Shown: positions 16,665-26,487 of the stretch, one piece after another | Layout: each line of letters opens with the position of its first letter | How positions within the stretch are numbered: position 1 is the first letter of the stretch | Source: Paraburkholderia bannensis | GTDB taxonomy: Bacteria > Pseudomonadota > Gammaproteobacteria > Burkholderiales > Burkholderiaceae | DNA length: 64,000 nucleotides | Reading direction: 5' to 3' | Assembly (NCBI RefSeq): GCF_014200455.1 | Contig: NZ_JACHBW010000019.1 | Coordinates: forward strand, 62,001-126,000 | Notes under the pieces: model-generated | What the model saw: only the letters and a program-made list of their open reading frames with translations | Databases searched by the model: none | Told to the model about the DNA's origin: nothing | Position numbers and translations under genes: made by a program

Positions 16665-16854
16665 CACGCCCCCTTACGCGCTCGAAGAGCGCTGGGCCGC
16701 GCGTCCATTCTGGGAAGCACGCCGACTTCGGCCCGACTCTGACCCGACGATGCGCCGCTGCACGTCAGCGCCGATTGTGACGCTTTGCTGGCATCGGCCG
16801 CCAGCAAAGCGCCAGTTGACCTGCGTTTTTCCAGCTACCCATTCACACGCAAGT

Positions 16855-17691
16855 TCAAGACTGCACGAATGCGAGCAGGTCGGCGTTAAGCACGTCGGCA
16901 TTGACCGTCAGCATGCCGTGCGAGAACCCCGGATACGTCTTCAGCTTGCCGTTCCTGAGAAGCTTGATGGACTTTAACGCGGCGTCGCCGATGGGCACGA
17001 TCTGATCGTCCTCACCGTGCAACACGAGCGTCGGCACGTTAATCGCCTTCAAATCCTCGCTCTGGTCAGTCTCGGAGAACGCCTTGATGCCTTCATAGTG
17101 CGCCTTGGCGCTGCCCATCATGCCTTGACGCCACCAATTCTGGATAACGCCCTGATGCACCGTCGCACCTTCGCGGTTGAATCCGTAGAAGGGGCCCGTA
17201 GGCAAGTCGAGGAAAAACTGCGCCCGGTTTGCCGCCAGTGCGGCGCGCAGACCGTCGAATACGTCGACAGGCAAGCCTTCCGGGTTCGCCGCGGTTTTCA
17301 GCATCAGGGGCGGCACCGCGCTGACCAGCACAGCCTTTGCGACACGGCCTGCCGGTTCGCCGTGCTTCGCGACGTACCGGGCGACTTCGCCACCGCCTGT
17401 CGAATGCCCGATATGAATGGCGTTCTTCAGATTGAGCGCTTCGACCACCGCAAACGCATCCGCTGCGTAGTGGTCCATATCGTGACCGTCCGGGACCTGT
17501 GACGAACGCCCGTGTCCGCGACGGTCGTGCGCGACGACGCGATATCCCTTCTGCACAAAGAACAGCAACTGCGCATCCCAGTCATCCGAGGACAAAGGCC
17601 AGCCGTGGTGAAACACGATCGGCTGCGCGTCTTTTGGACCCCAATCCTTGTAGAAAATCTCTACGTTGTCTTTGGTTGTGACGAACGGCAT
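16855..17691 (-). CDS. Alpha/beta hydrolase, non-heme chloroperoxidase/perhydrolase type
   Basis: The 278-residue enzyme has the cofactor-free haloperoxidase fold: oxyanion loop HHGWPLSSDDWDAQ, nucleophile elbow GHSTGGGE with S97, acidic residue in LVLHGEDDQIVP and catalytic His in YPGFSHGM. Such enzymes hydrolyse esters and form peracids; a defined substrate cannot be assigned. The ATG at 17689-17691 is chosen because GAGGG lies 6 nt upstream; a GTG 12 bp earlier lacks such a site. It is a single gene with about 660 bp of non-coding DNA behind its promoter. Confidence 0.93.
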   Translation of the reverse strand: MPFVTTKDNVEIFYKDWGPKDAQPIVFHHGWPLSSDDWDAQLLFFVQKGYRVVAHDRRGHGRSSQVPDGHDMDHYAADAFAVVEALNLKNAIHIGHSTGGGEVARYVAKHGEPAGRVAKAVLVSAVPPLMLKTAANPEGLPVDVFDGLRAALAANRAQFFLDLPTGPFYGFNREGATVHQGVIQNWWRQGMMGSAKAHYEGIKAFSETDQSEDLKAINVPTLVLHGEDDQIVPIGDAALKSIKLLRNGKLKTYPGFSHGMLTVNADVLNADLLAFVQS

Positions 17692-18354
17692 GTTAACCCT
17701 CACTTAATTTGAACGGTTTTCAGATTCGCCCACATACTGCGGACTTGCTCGCGAAGCATTGAAACAAGCGGCCTCAGATTACAGGCAAAGCTGATCTGGA
17801 GTCGGCCGCCTGCTTGTTCGCCGCGAAAGCACCGGCAATCCCCGTTCTCCACAGCAAGCGCACTGGCGATGACGGCAGCGCCTACGCCCCCCCCGGACGA
17901 TCAAATCGGCTCGCTCCACTACGCCCTTGCGGCAACCAATAACCCACTAAACGACCAGGAATTGGGACCGTGAAAGGTGGGCCACCGGCAATAAATTCTT
18001 CTATAAGAGTGGCGGATTGCCCCCGCATCGAACAAGGGTCTTCACCAGCTTGACAAACAATGCAGGGGACAAAACGCAAAACCCGAGCCAAGGGGCCAGA
18101 TTACGGATTTTGCCCGGAAACTCCTTATGCAACAGGGCTTTGGCACGGTAACGTTTTCAGCGCGCGGCCTGGCGTTCGCGCCTGAGACGTCCGTTTTCTC
18201 GCCAAACTTCATGGCGCAACGCAATTCCATAATATGAAATACATGTCGATCTCCGCCCCGGGCCGGCGGAAATTGAGGCAAAATTCAGGTGTTTCGCCGA
18301 CTGCGCGCAGCCGGTGGTGTTACCACCTCGTTTAACGATCCCGCCAAGAAGCCG
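17692..18354. other. Intergenic region between hydrolase and icd; carries the icd leader
   Basis: No gene is supported on either strand. Just before icd, GGTGGT-GTT-ACCACC (18313-18327) forms a compact hairpin in the probable 5' untranslated region, 28 bp before the start codon. A run of eight C residues occurs near 17887. Nothing else stands out. Confidence 0.45.
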
Positions 18355-20595
18355 ATGAGCACCCAACCCACCATCATCTACACCCTGACCGATGAAGCGC
18401 CGCTGCTTGCCACCAGCGCGTTTCTGCCGATCATCCGCACCTTCGCTGCGCCGGCCGGCGTGAACGTCGAGACCAGCGATATCTCCGTGGCGGGCCGCAT
18501 TCTCGGTGAATTCCCCGAATTCCTGACCGAGGAACAACGCGTGCCGGACAACCTGGCTGAGCTGGGCCGTCTCACGCAGCTGCCGGAAACGAACATCATC
18601 AAGTTGCCGAACATCAGCGCATCCGTGCCGCAGCTTGTCGCCGCGATCAAGGAACTCCAGGGCAAGGGCTACAAAATCCCTGATTTCCCGGAAGATCCGA
18701 AGACCGACGAAGAAAAGTCTATCCAGAAGCGCTATTCGAAGTGCCTGGGTTCGGCCGTGAACCCGGTCCTGCGTGAAGGCAACTCGGACCGCCGCGCACC
18801 GCTGGCCGTCAAGAACTACGCGAAGAAGCACCCGCACAGCATGGGCGAGTGGAGCATGGCTTCGCGCACCCACGTCGCGCACATGAAGCACGGCGACTTC
18901 TACCACGGCGAAAAGTCGATCACGAACGACAAGGACCGCGAAGTCCGCATGGAACTCGTGACGAAGTCGGGCGAAACCATCGTCCTCAAGCCGAAGGTCC
19001 AGTTGCAAGCCGGCGAAATCGTCGACAGCATGTTCATGAGCAAGAAGGCCCTGCTGGCTTTCTACGAAGACCAGATGGAAGACGCGCGCAAGACCGGCGT
19101 CATGCTGTCGCTGCACGTCAAGGCGACCATGATGAAGGTGTCGCACCCGATCGTGTTCGGCCACGCCGTGCGCACGTTTTATAAGGACGCCTTCGCGAAG
19201 CACGCCAAGCTGTTCGAACAACTGGGCGTGAACGTCAACAACGGCCTCGTCGATCTCTACACGAAGATCGAAACGCTGCCGGAATCGCAACGCGAAGAAG
19301 TCATCCGCGACATGCACGCCTGCCACGAGCATCGTCCGGCGCTGGCGATGGTCGATTCGGCCAAGGGCATCTCGAACCTGCACGCACCGAACGACGTGAT
19401 CGTCGACGCATCGATGCCGGCGATGATTCGCGCCGGCGGCAAGATGTGGGGCGCCGATGGCCGCCCGGCCGACACGAAGTGCCTGATTCCGGAAAGCACG
19501 TTCGCGCGCATCTACCAGGAAATCATCAACTTCTGCAAGACCAACGGCGCATTCGACCCGAGGACCATGGGCACGGTGCCGAACGTCGGCCTGATGGCGC
19601 AGAAGGCCGAAGAGTACGGTTCGCACGACAAGACCTTCGAAATCCCGCAAGACGGCACGGCCCGCATCGTCGACAACGCCACGGGTGAAGTTCTCGAAGC
19701 CCTCACGCAGGAAGTCGAGCAAGGCGACATCTGGCGCATGTGTCTCGTGAAGGACGCGCCGATCCGCGACTGGGTCAAGCTGGCCGTCACGCGCGCCAGG
19801 AACTCGAACACGCCGGCCGTGTTCTGGCTCGACCCGTACCGTCCGCACGAAAACGAAGTGATCAAGAAGGTCGAGCAATACCTGAAGGATTACGACACGA
19901 GCGGCCTGGACATCCAGATCATGTCGCAGGTACGCGCCATGCGTTACACGCTTGAGCGCGTGATCCGCGGCCTGGACACGATCTCGGTCACCGGCAACAT
20001 CCTGCGCGACTACCTGACCGACCTGTTCCCGATCATGGAACTGGGCACCTCGGCGAAGATGCTGTCGATCGTTCCGCTGATGGCCGGCGGCGGCATGTAC
20101 GAAACGGGCGCAGGCGGTTCGGCTCCCAAGCACGTGCAGCAGCTGGTTCAGGAAGACCACCTGCGCTGGGATTCGCTCGGCGAATTCCTCGCGCTGGCTG
20201 TCTCGCTGGAAGACCTCGGCATCAAGAAGAACAACCCGCGCGCCAAGCTGCTCGCGAAGACGCTCGACGCCGCCACCGGCAAGCTGCTCGACAACAACAA
20301 GGGCCCGTCGCCGAAGACCGGCGAGCTGGACAACCGCGGCAGCCAGTTCTATCTGGCGATGTACTGGGCACAAGAGCTGGCCGCACAGAAGGACGACGCG
20401 GAACTTGCAGCGCACTTCGCGCCGCTCGCGAAGGCACTGACCGAAAACGAGCAGAAGATCGTTGGCGAGCTGGCTGCGGTTCAGGGCAAGCCGGTCGATA
20501 TCGGCGGCTACTACAAGCCGGACTTCAACAAGCTGGCTGAAGTGATGCGCCCGAGCGCCACGTTCAACGCTGTGCTGGAAGCGGCTGCGAAGTAA
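18355..20595 (+). CDS. icd: Monomeric NADP-dependent isocitrate dehydrogenase
   Basis: The 746-residue protein is the single-chain, ~80-kDa class of isocitrate dehydrogenase that converts isocitrate to 2-oxoglutarate with NADP+ in the TCA cycle. Family blocks include IIYTLTDEAPLLATSAFLPI at the start, PEFLTEEQRVPDNLAELG, LREGNSDRRAP, SLHVKATMMKVSHPIVFGH, NGLVDLYTKI, IRAGGKMWGADG, PESTFARIYQEIINFCKTNG and FPIMELGTSAKMLSIVPLMAGGG. The ATG at 18355 (MSTQPTI) gives the standard length; an upstream frame extension begins inside the leader hairpin region. It is monocistronic, with a strong hairpin downstream at 20640. Confidence 0.97.
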   Translation: MSTQPTIIYTLTDEAPLLATSAFLPIIRTFAAPAGVNVETSDISVAGRILGEFPEFLTEEQRVPDNLAELGRLTQLPETNIIKLPNISASVPQLVAAIKELQGKGYKIPDFPEDPKTDEEKSIQKRYSKCLGSAVNPVLREGNSDRRAPLAVKNYAKKHPHSMGEWSMASRTHVAHMKHGDFYHGEKSITNDKDREVRMELVTKSGETIVLKPKVQLQAGEIVDSMFMSKKALLAFYEDQMEDARKTGVMLSLHVKATMMKVSHPIVFGHAVRTFYKDAFAKHAKLFEQLGVNVNNGLVDLYTKIETLPESQREEVIRDMHACHEHRPALAMVDSAKGISNLHAPNDVIVDASMPAMIRAGGKMWGADGRPADTKCLIPESTFARIYQEIINFCKTNGAFDPRTMGTVPNVGLMAQKAEEYGSHDKTFEIPQDGTARIVDNATGEVLEALTQEVEQGDIWRMCLVKDAPIRDWVKLAVTRARNSNTPAVFWLDPYRPHENEVIKKVEQYLKDYDTSGLDIQIMSQVRAMRYTLERVIRGLDTISVTGNILRDYLTDLFPIMELGTSAKMLSIVPLMAGGGMYETGAGGSAPKHVQQLVQEDHLRWDSLGEFLALAVSLEDLGIKKNNPRAKLLAKTLDAATGKLLDNNKGPSPKTGELDNRGSQFYLAMYWAQELAAQKDDAELAAHFAPLAKALTENEQKIVGELAAVQGKPVDIGGYYKPDFNKLAEVMRPSATFNAVLEAAAK

Positions 20596-20639
20596 GCTTT
20601 AGATAAAACCCAGGCCGGTTTTCAGGGCCTCGTTGTGAG

Positions 20640-20678
20640 AACGCCCTTGCAGCTTCTGGCTGCAAGGGCGTTCTGCTT
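20640..20678 (+). terminator. Terminator-like hairpin after icd
   Basis: AACGCCCTTGCAG (20640-20652) and CTGCAAGGGCGTT (20660-20672) make a perfect 13-bp stem with a 7-nt loop, 45 bp after the icd stop. The following T-content (CTGCTTTCTG) is modest, so it may also act as a 3' stabiliser. The remainder of 20596-20925 shows no gene. Confidence 0.7.
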
Positions 20679-20925
20679 TCTGGGCTCCGGCAAGGCGTTT
20701 CAAAGAAGCTCCCGCAGATACTACGCGACGGTGGGCACATGCCTTGCTGCTTGAGGTATGCGTATCGCTTTAAATTGGGTGTCTTCGCAATCAATTCGAA
20801 AGCTCGCGCATGGGCTTTGCAATGCGGTCTGCAATCCGGCGCTATCCGCTCCCACTTGCGCACGCCGCGCGCCGATGCTTCGCGTTAAAATCGATCGCAT
20901 CTTTTGACCATCGTATCGGCCATCC

Positions 20926-21903
20926 ATGCTTCGACCTCCCCTACCCGCGAACGAAGCGGAGCGCATGCAAGCCCTGCGCTCTTACAAGATCCTCGACACG
21001 CCCGCCGAGGATCGATTCGAGCGCATCACGCGTCTCGCTCGCCGCCTGTTCAATGTGCCGATCGCCGCCATCACGCTGGTCGATACCGGCCGCCAATGGT
21101 TCAAATCGCATCCCGGCCTGGACGCTTCGGAGACCTCGCGCGACGTCTCGTTCTGCGGCCACGCAATCCTGAGCGACGAGCTGTTCTTCGTGAACGACGC
21201 CAGCACCGACGTGCGCTTCGCCGACAATCCGCTCGTCACCGGCTCGCCGAATATCCGCTTTTACGCAGGCTGTCCGCTGTCGGTCACAGGCGATATTCGC
21301 CTGGGCACGCTGTGCGTGTTCGATAGCCGCCCGCGCCTGCTCGACGACGAAGAGCGCATCGTGTTGCGCGATCTCGCCGATATGGCCGAGCAGGAAATCG
21401 CCGCCACGCAGATGGCGACCACCGACGAACTCACAGGCCTTGCAAACCGCCGTGGTTTCAACGCGCTCGCGCAACAGGCCGTGCGGCTGTGCATGGGCAC
21501 CCAGCGGCCCGCCTCGCTGCTCTATCTCGACCTTAACGGTTTCAAGCAGATCAACGACACCTACGGCCATGCCGAAGGCGATCTCGCATTGGTTGCGTTC
21601 GCCGGCATTTTGCGCACGGCGCTGCGCGACGGCGACGTGATTGGGCGGATGGGCGGCGACGAATTCGCCGTCCTGCTCCCCTCCACCGATGAACACGGCG
21701 CGATGAGTGCCATGGAGCGCATCCGCAATCAGCTCGACCTGTTCAATCGCACGGCGCAGAAACCGTACCAACTGCGCAGCAGCGTGGGCAGCGCGATGAC
21801 GCGCGACGATCAGCCTTCGTCGGTGGACGATCTGCTCGCGCGCGCCGACGCCGCCATGTACCTGCAGAAGCGCGCAACGGCGAGCGAGCGCCGCCAGGCA
21901 TGA
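20926..21903 (+). CDS. GAF-GGDEF diguanylate cyclase
   Basis: The 325-residue soluble protein has an N-terminal GAF sensor domain (about residues 25-160: ILDTPAEDRFERITRLARRLF, FCGHAIL, FYAGCPL) and a C-terminal GGDEF domain. The active-site motif is intact (GGDEF, residues 243-247), and the product-inhibition I-site RDGD (234-237) stands exactly five residues before it. It should make cyclic-di-GMP with feedback control; the GAF ligand is unknown. It is convergent with the nitrate reductase gene, separated by 13 bp. Confidence 0.95.
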   Translation: MLRPPLPANEAERMQALRSYKILDTPAEDRFERITRLARRLFNVPIAAITLVDTGRQWFKSHPGLDASETSRDVSFCGHAILSDELFFVNDASTDVRFADNPLVTGSPNIRFYAGCPLSVTGDIRLGTLCVFDSRPRLLDDEERIVLRDLADMAEQEIAATQMATTDELTGLANRRGFNALAQQAVRLCMGTQRPASLLYLDLNGFKQINDTYGHAEGDLALVAFAGILRTALRDGDVIGRMGGDEFAVLLPSTDEHGAMSAMERIRNQLDLFNRTAQKPYQLRSSVGSAMTRDDQPSSVDDLLARADAAMYLQKRATASERRQA

Positions 21904-21916
21904 AGCGATTACGGCT

Positions 21917-24900
21917 TCAATACACGTCGCGCACATAGCGGCGCTCGCGCGCCATCTGGCCGACGTATTCCGCGGCGGCCTCGTCGCTCAGACCGCCGTG
22001 TTGCGCCACCACGGCCCTCAGCGCGGCGTCCACGTCTTTTGCCATGCGGCTGGCGTCGCCGCAGACGTAGAAATGCGCGCCCTCTTCCAGCCACGACCAC
22101 AACTGCGCGCCGTTTTCGCGCATGCGATCCTGCACGTAGACCTTGTCGCGCTGGTCGCGCGAAAACGCGAGATCGAGCTGATTGAGCAGCCCGTCGCCGC
22201 GCATCTGCTCCAGTTCATCGCGGTAGTAGAAGTCGGTGGCTGCATGCTGCTCGCCGAAGAAAAGCCAGTTGCGGCCCGCGTCGCCCCGCGCGCGTCGTTC
22301 GTGCAGGAAGGCGCGAAACGGCGCGACGCCGGTGCCGGGGCCGACCATGATCATCGGCGTATCGCCGCTGCGCGGCGGGCGGAAATGCGTGCTCTTCTGC
22401 ACGAACACCGGCACGCTGCCAGCCGCCGCGCGGTCGGCCAGAAAGGTTGAGGCCACGCCTTTGCGGTCGCGCCGTCCGTTGTGATAGCGCAGCGCCGAAA
22501 CGGTCAGATGCACTTCGCCCGCATGCGCCTTCGGGCTCGACGAAATCGAGTAGAGCCGCGGTTGCAGGCGCTTGAGCATGCCCGTCAATTCGCGCGCGGT
22601 GAGATCGACCGGGTATTCGTGCAATACATCGGCGAGTTGTTGGCCCCACAACCAGTTTTTCAGATCGCCTTTGCGCTCCTCGCGCAGCAGATCGCGCAAG
22701 CCCTGGCGGCGCGCGCGCGCCGCGATCAACGCCAGCGCATCGGGGCCGGGGCGCGCGATCTCGTAGTGGTGGCTCAAGGCATCGGCGAGGCGCATATCGC
22801 CCACACCCGGCACGTCGATGGGCGTATCGGCATGCAAACGCGTCAGCGTCAGCAATTCGTCGACGAGTGCCGGACAGTTCGTCGGCCACACGCCCAGCGC
22901 GTCGCCCGCCTCGTATTCGATGCCTGCTTCGCCGGTCGCCAGCGAGAAATAGCGCGTGTCCTTGGCCGCCCCGTGCAGATTGAGGCGCACATTGTCGAGC
23001 AGCCGCGAGGCGCCAGGGCGCGCCTTCGTCGGCGCGCAGCCCGGCAGCACTTCGGGGATCGAGCCGCCCGCAGGAACCGCGTGCAGCGCCGCGTCTTCCT
23101 CCTTGATGCGCAGCGCGACGCGTTCGAGCCAGGCGTCAGCGAGGCTCTGGAATTCGGTATCGCAATCGACGCGGGCCATCAGGCGTTGCGCGCCCAGCGC
23201 TTCGAGGCGCGCGTCGAGGTTGCGGCCGTGACCGCAGAACTGGTCGTAGTTGCGGTCGCCGAGCGCGAGCACTGCGTAACGCAGCGAAGGCAGTCGCGGG
23301 GCGTTACCGGATTTGAGTGCGCTCCAGAACGGCTCGCCGCTGTCGGGCGCATCGCCGTCGCCGAAGGTGCTCGTCATCAGTAGCGCGTACTGCGCCTTTT
23401 CCAGATTCGCGAGCGGATAATCAGCCATGCAGGCCGTGCGGATTTCGCAACCCGATTCCATCAGGAGCGTCGCATAGCGCTCGACCAGCGATTCGACATT
23501 GCCGGTCTGCGACGCCCACAGCAGCACCACCTTCGGGCGTGTGTGGGCGATGCGCACCGCGCCTTGCACGTCATCCTGCTGCTGCGCGCCCTCGACGGCG
23601 GGCAGCGGACGCAACGCGGCGCGGCTGAACAGGCCCGCCAGCAGGCCGTCCACCCACACTCGCGTGGACGCGCGCATCGGCGCATGGTCCGGCAATACGG
23701 GAACCGGCGAGCTGCCTGCCGAGTCGCCCCGCGATGCACGCAAGCCATTCACGAAGCCCGCGAGATACTGCCGCTCCGTTTCGCTAAGCATGGGTTCGGG
23801 CGTCGCGCCCAGGTCGAGTAGATTCGCAAATGCATCGATTCGGGTCATGTCGAATTCCTGGGGCATCGCCGCCTGATCGGCTTCGTCGGTTGCCTGCGTG
23901 CCTGGCGCGTCCTCCCCGGTCAAAGCGGGATCAGGCGCAACACGCGTGAGCGCGACGGCGCAGAATTTCAGTTCGGGCTGCTGGGACACAGGGTCGATTG
24001 CATCGTTGGTCACGGCGTTCACGCACAACTCTTCGCCGGATACATCGTTCCAGTGCATCGGCGCGAAGCAGTTGCCAGGCTGCACGCGATCGGTAACGAC
24101 GGCGGGCAGCACCACGCGCCCGCGCCGCGAACGCACTTCCACCCGGTCCTTCGCCTCGATGCCCAGCGCACTCGCATCCTCGGGATGAATCTCCACGAAG
24201 GGCGCGGGGTTGAGCTTGTTGAGCATCGCAACCTTGCCGGTCTTCGTCATCGTGTGCCACTGATGCTGCAAACGGCCCGTGTTGAAGACGATCGGGAACG
24301 TGCCATCGGGCAGTTCGGCGGGCGCGACGTGCGGCCGCGCGAAAAACACACCCTTGCCATTGGCGGTCGGGAAGACGATGCGTGAACTGCCGCCTTCGTC
24401 CTTCAGATAGCGAACGGGATTGCGGTCGCTCTGCGCATCGGGCGCGAAGGGCCATTGCAGCGGCGTTTCGCGCAGCTTCGCGTGGCTTGCGCCGCGCAGG
24501 TCGTAGCCGGTCTTCAAGTTCGAAAAGCTAACGATCTCGTCGAATACTTCTGCCGCGCTGGTATAGCTGAACGCCGCTTCATAGCCCATTGCGCAGGCGA
24601 CGCGCGCGATGATCTGCCAGTCGGGCATCGCTTCGCCGGGCGGCGCGATGGCGGCCTGCGTGAGCGTCATATTGCGCTCGGAGTTGATCATCACGCCTTC
24701 GCCTTCGGCCCATAACGCGCCGGGCAACAATACATCGGCGTACTGATTGGTTTCCGTGTCCAGAAAGGCATCCTGGGCGATCACGAGTTCTGCCGCGCGC
24801 AAGCCCGCCACCACGGTTTGCCGGTTGGCAACCGAAGCCACCGGGTTGGTGCAGATGATCCAGCACGCCTTGACCTCGCCCGCCGCCATGCGCGAAAACA

Positions 24901-26056
24901 GGTCGATGGTGCCGCCGCCCAGCTTCGCGGTGAGCGTGCCGCGCGGCAGGTTCCAGCGATCCTCCACGAAGGCGCGATCGTCCCCGGACAGCACTGTGCG
25001 TTGGCCCGGCAAACCCGGGCCCATATAGCCCATCTCGCGGCCGCCCATCGCATTGGGCTGGCCCGTGAGCGAGAACGGCCCGCTGCCCGGACGGCAGATC
25101 TTGCCCGTTGCCAGATGCAGGTTGCAGATTGCGTTGGTGCTCCAGGTGCCGTGCGTGCTCTGGTTCAGGCCCATGGTCCAACAGCTCATCCACTCGGGCG
25201 CTTCGCCGATCATCTGCGCGGCGCGGCGGATATCGGCTTCAGGCAGGCCGGTGATAACCGCGACTTTTTCGGGCGTGTAGTCGGCCAGGAACGCGGGCAT
25301 CGCGTCCCATCCTTCGGTATGCCTGGCGATGAAATCCGCGTCCGTGTGGCCGTTTTCATGCAGCAGATAAAGCAGGCCGTTGAGCAGCGCGAGATCGGTG
25401 CCCGCCTTGATGGGCAGATACAGCGATGCCTTATCCGCCGTAGCCGTGCGGCGCGGGTCCACCACGATCAGCTTCGCGCCCGCCTTCACGCGATCCATCA
25501 TGCGCAGAAACAGGATCGGATGGCAGTCCGCCATATTCGCGCCGATCACAAAAAAGCAATCGGCATGATCGAAGTCCTGATACGAGCCTGGCGGCCCGTC
25601 CGCGCCCAGCGAGAGTTTGTAGCCGCTGCCCGCGCTCGCCATGCACAGGCGTGAATTCGATTCGATATTGTTGGTGCCGACAAAGCCCTTCGCGAGCTTG
25701 TTGACGAGATATTGCGCCTCGATCGACATCTGGCCGGAGACGTAGAACGACAACGCATCGGGACCATGCGCGTCGAGCGTCGCGCGCAGCCGCGCCGCCG
25801 TATCGGCGATCGCCTGGACCATTGGCAGCGGCACGGGGTCTTCGTCGCGCGCGTGGCGCACGAAGGCGCGTTCGAGCCGCCCCGATTTGCGCAGCGCCAC
25901 GTGCGCCGACGAGCCCTTGGTGCAGAGGCGCCCGAAGTTGCTCGGGTGCTCGGTGTCGCCGGAGATCTTTTTGACCTCGCCGTCCTCGACGTGCAGCACC
26001 ATCCCGCAACCCACGCCGCAATAAGGACATACGGTCTTGACGCTTTTGCCCGTCAT
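21917..26056 (-). CDS. Assimilatory nitrate reductase catalytic subunit fused to a CysJ-like flavoprotein reductase
   Basis: The 1379-residue fusion has two halves. Residues 1-~710 are a NasA/NapA-type molybdopterin oxidoreductase: an N-terminal [4Fe-4S] set (C10, C13, C17, C45 in VCPYCGVGCGM and LCTKG), a probable Mo-ligating C138 (SRLCMAS), then molydopterin-binding segments. After a linker, residues from about 830 form a flavodoxin domain (VLLWASQTGNVESLVERYA), then an FAD-binding domain (PRLYSISSSP) and an NADPH-binding domain (MVGPGTGVAPFRAFL, YVCGDASRMAKDVDAAL) as in sulfite reductase CysJ. NADPH electrons could therefore reach nitrate in one polypeptide. It is the third gene after nirB and nirD. 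Confidence 0.95.
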   Translation of the reverse strand: MTGKSVKTVCPYCGVGCGMVLHVEDGEVKKISGDTEHPSNFGRLCTKGSSAHVALRKSGRLERAFVRHARDEDPVPLPMVQAIADTAARLRATLDAHGPDALSFYVSGQMSIEAQYLVNKLAKGFVGTNNIESNSRLCMASAGSGYKLSLGADGPPGSYQDFDHADCFFVIGANMADCHPILFLRMMDRVKAGAKLIVVDPRRTATADKASLYLPIKAGTDLALLNGLLYLLHENGHTDADFIARHTEGWDAMPAFLADYTPEKVAVITGLPEADIRRAAQMIGEAPEWMSCWTMGLNQSTHGTWSTNAICNLHLATGKICRPGSGPFSLTGQPNAMGGREMGYMGPGLPGQRTVLSGDDRAFVEDRWNLPRGTLTAKLGGGTIDLFSRMAAGEVKACWIICTNPVASVANRQTVVAGLRAAELVIAQDAFLDTETNQYADVLLPGALWAEGEGVMINSERNMTLTQAAIAPPGEAMPDWQIIARVACAMGYEAAFSYTSAAEVFDEIVSFSNLKTGYDLRGASHAKLRETPLQWPFAPDAQSDRNPVRYLKDEGGSSRIVFPTANGKGVFFARPHVAPAELPDGTFPIVFNTGRLQHQWHTMTKTGKVAMLNKLNPAPFVEIHPEDASALGIEAKDRVEVRSRRGRVVLPAVVTDRVQPGNCFAPMHWNDVSGEELCVNAVTNDAIDPVSQQPELKFCAVALTRVAPDPALTGEDAPGTQATDEADQAAMPQEFDMTRIDAFANLLDLGATPEPMLSETERQYLAGFVNGLRASRGDSAGSSPVPVLPDHAPMRASTRVWVDGLLAGLFSRAALRPLPAVEGAQQQDDVQGAVRIAHTRPKVVLLWASQTGNVESLVERYATLLMESGCEIRTACMADYPLANLEKAQYALLMTSTFGDGDAPDSGEPFWSALKSGNAPRLPSLRYAVLALGDRNYDQFCGHGRNLDARLEALGAQRLMARVDCDTEFQSLADAWLERVALRIKEEDAALHAVPAGGSIPEVLPGCAPTKARPGASRLLDNVRLNLHGAAKDTRYFSLATGEAGIEYEAGDALGVWPTNCPALVDELLTLTRLHADTPIDVPGVGDMRLADALSHHYEIARPGPDALALIAARARRQGLRDLLREERKGDLKNWLWGQQLADVLHEYPVDLTARELTGMLKRLQPRLYSISSSPKAHAGEVHLTVSALRYHNGRRDRKGVASTFLADRAAAGSVPVFVQKSTHFRPPRSGDTPMIMVGPGTGVAPFRAFLHERRARGDAGRNWLFFGEQHAATDFYYRDELEQMRGDGLLNQLDLAFSRDQRDKVYVQDRMRENGAQLWSWLEEGAHFYVCGDASRMAKDVDAALRAVVAQHGGLSDEAAAEYVGQMARERRYVRDVY

Positions 26057-26097
26057 ATCGGTCTCTAGCTATTTACATCGCCATTGAAACGGGGGCT

Positions 26098-26454
26098 CTA
26101 CGCTGCCACCCACACTTGCCCGTTCTCCACGCGCGCAGCGTAGGCATTCACCGAGCTGCGCGGCTCTTCCAGGCACTCGCCCGTCGCCAGGTCGAAGTGA
26201 TGTTTGTAGATCGGCGAGGCCACCACGATGCGTTCGCCCAGACTGCCGACCAGCCCACGCGACAGCACCGCAGCCTGCGAATTCGGGTCGTAGTTGCCGA
26301 TGGCGAACACGCGCGCCGCGCCATCGTCGACATGAAAAACGGCCACCTGTTCGCCGTTCACCAGCGCGCAAACGCCCGTATTCGGCACGATATCGTCGAG
26401 CTGGCAAACCGGCACCCAGTTTTGCTCACATACGCCATGGCTCATATCGTTCAT
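26098..26454 (-). CDS. nirD: Nitrite reductase small subunit
   Basis: The 118-residue protein is a NirD-type Rieske-fold subunit: WVPVCQLDDIVPNTGVCALVNGEQVAVFHVDDG... then YDPNSQAAVLSRGLVGSLGERIVVASPIYKHHFDLATGECLEEP. As in other NirD proteins, the Rieske ligand cysteines are missing, so it is structural. It pairs with NirB to reduce nitrite to ammonium. It lies 33 bp after nirB and 41 bp before the nitrate reductase gene, in one operon. Confidence 0.95.
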   Translation of the reverse strand: MNDMSHGVCEQNWVPVCQLDDIVPNTGVCALVNGEQVAVFHVDDGAARVFAIGNYDPNSQAAVLSRGLVGSLGERIVVASPIYKHHFDLATGECLEEPRSSVNAYAARVENGQVWVAA

Positions 26455-26487
26455 TCTGGATTCCTCTTCAAGTTGCGCTCAACGGGT

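Noticed and set aside
18157..20415. 752-codon open frame antisense to icd
   Set aside because: It mirrors the strongly biased codons of icd. Its translation is low in hydrophobic order, rich in Arg/His/Val repeats, and has no family signature or ribosome site.
21904..21916. Bidirectional terminator between the GGDEF gene and the nitrate reductase gene
   Set aside because: The 13-bp gap has no stem-loop or T-run; termination must lie inside coding sequence or be Rho-dependent.
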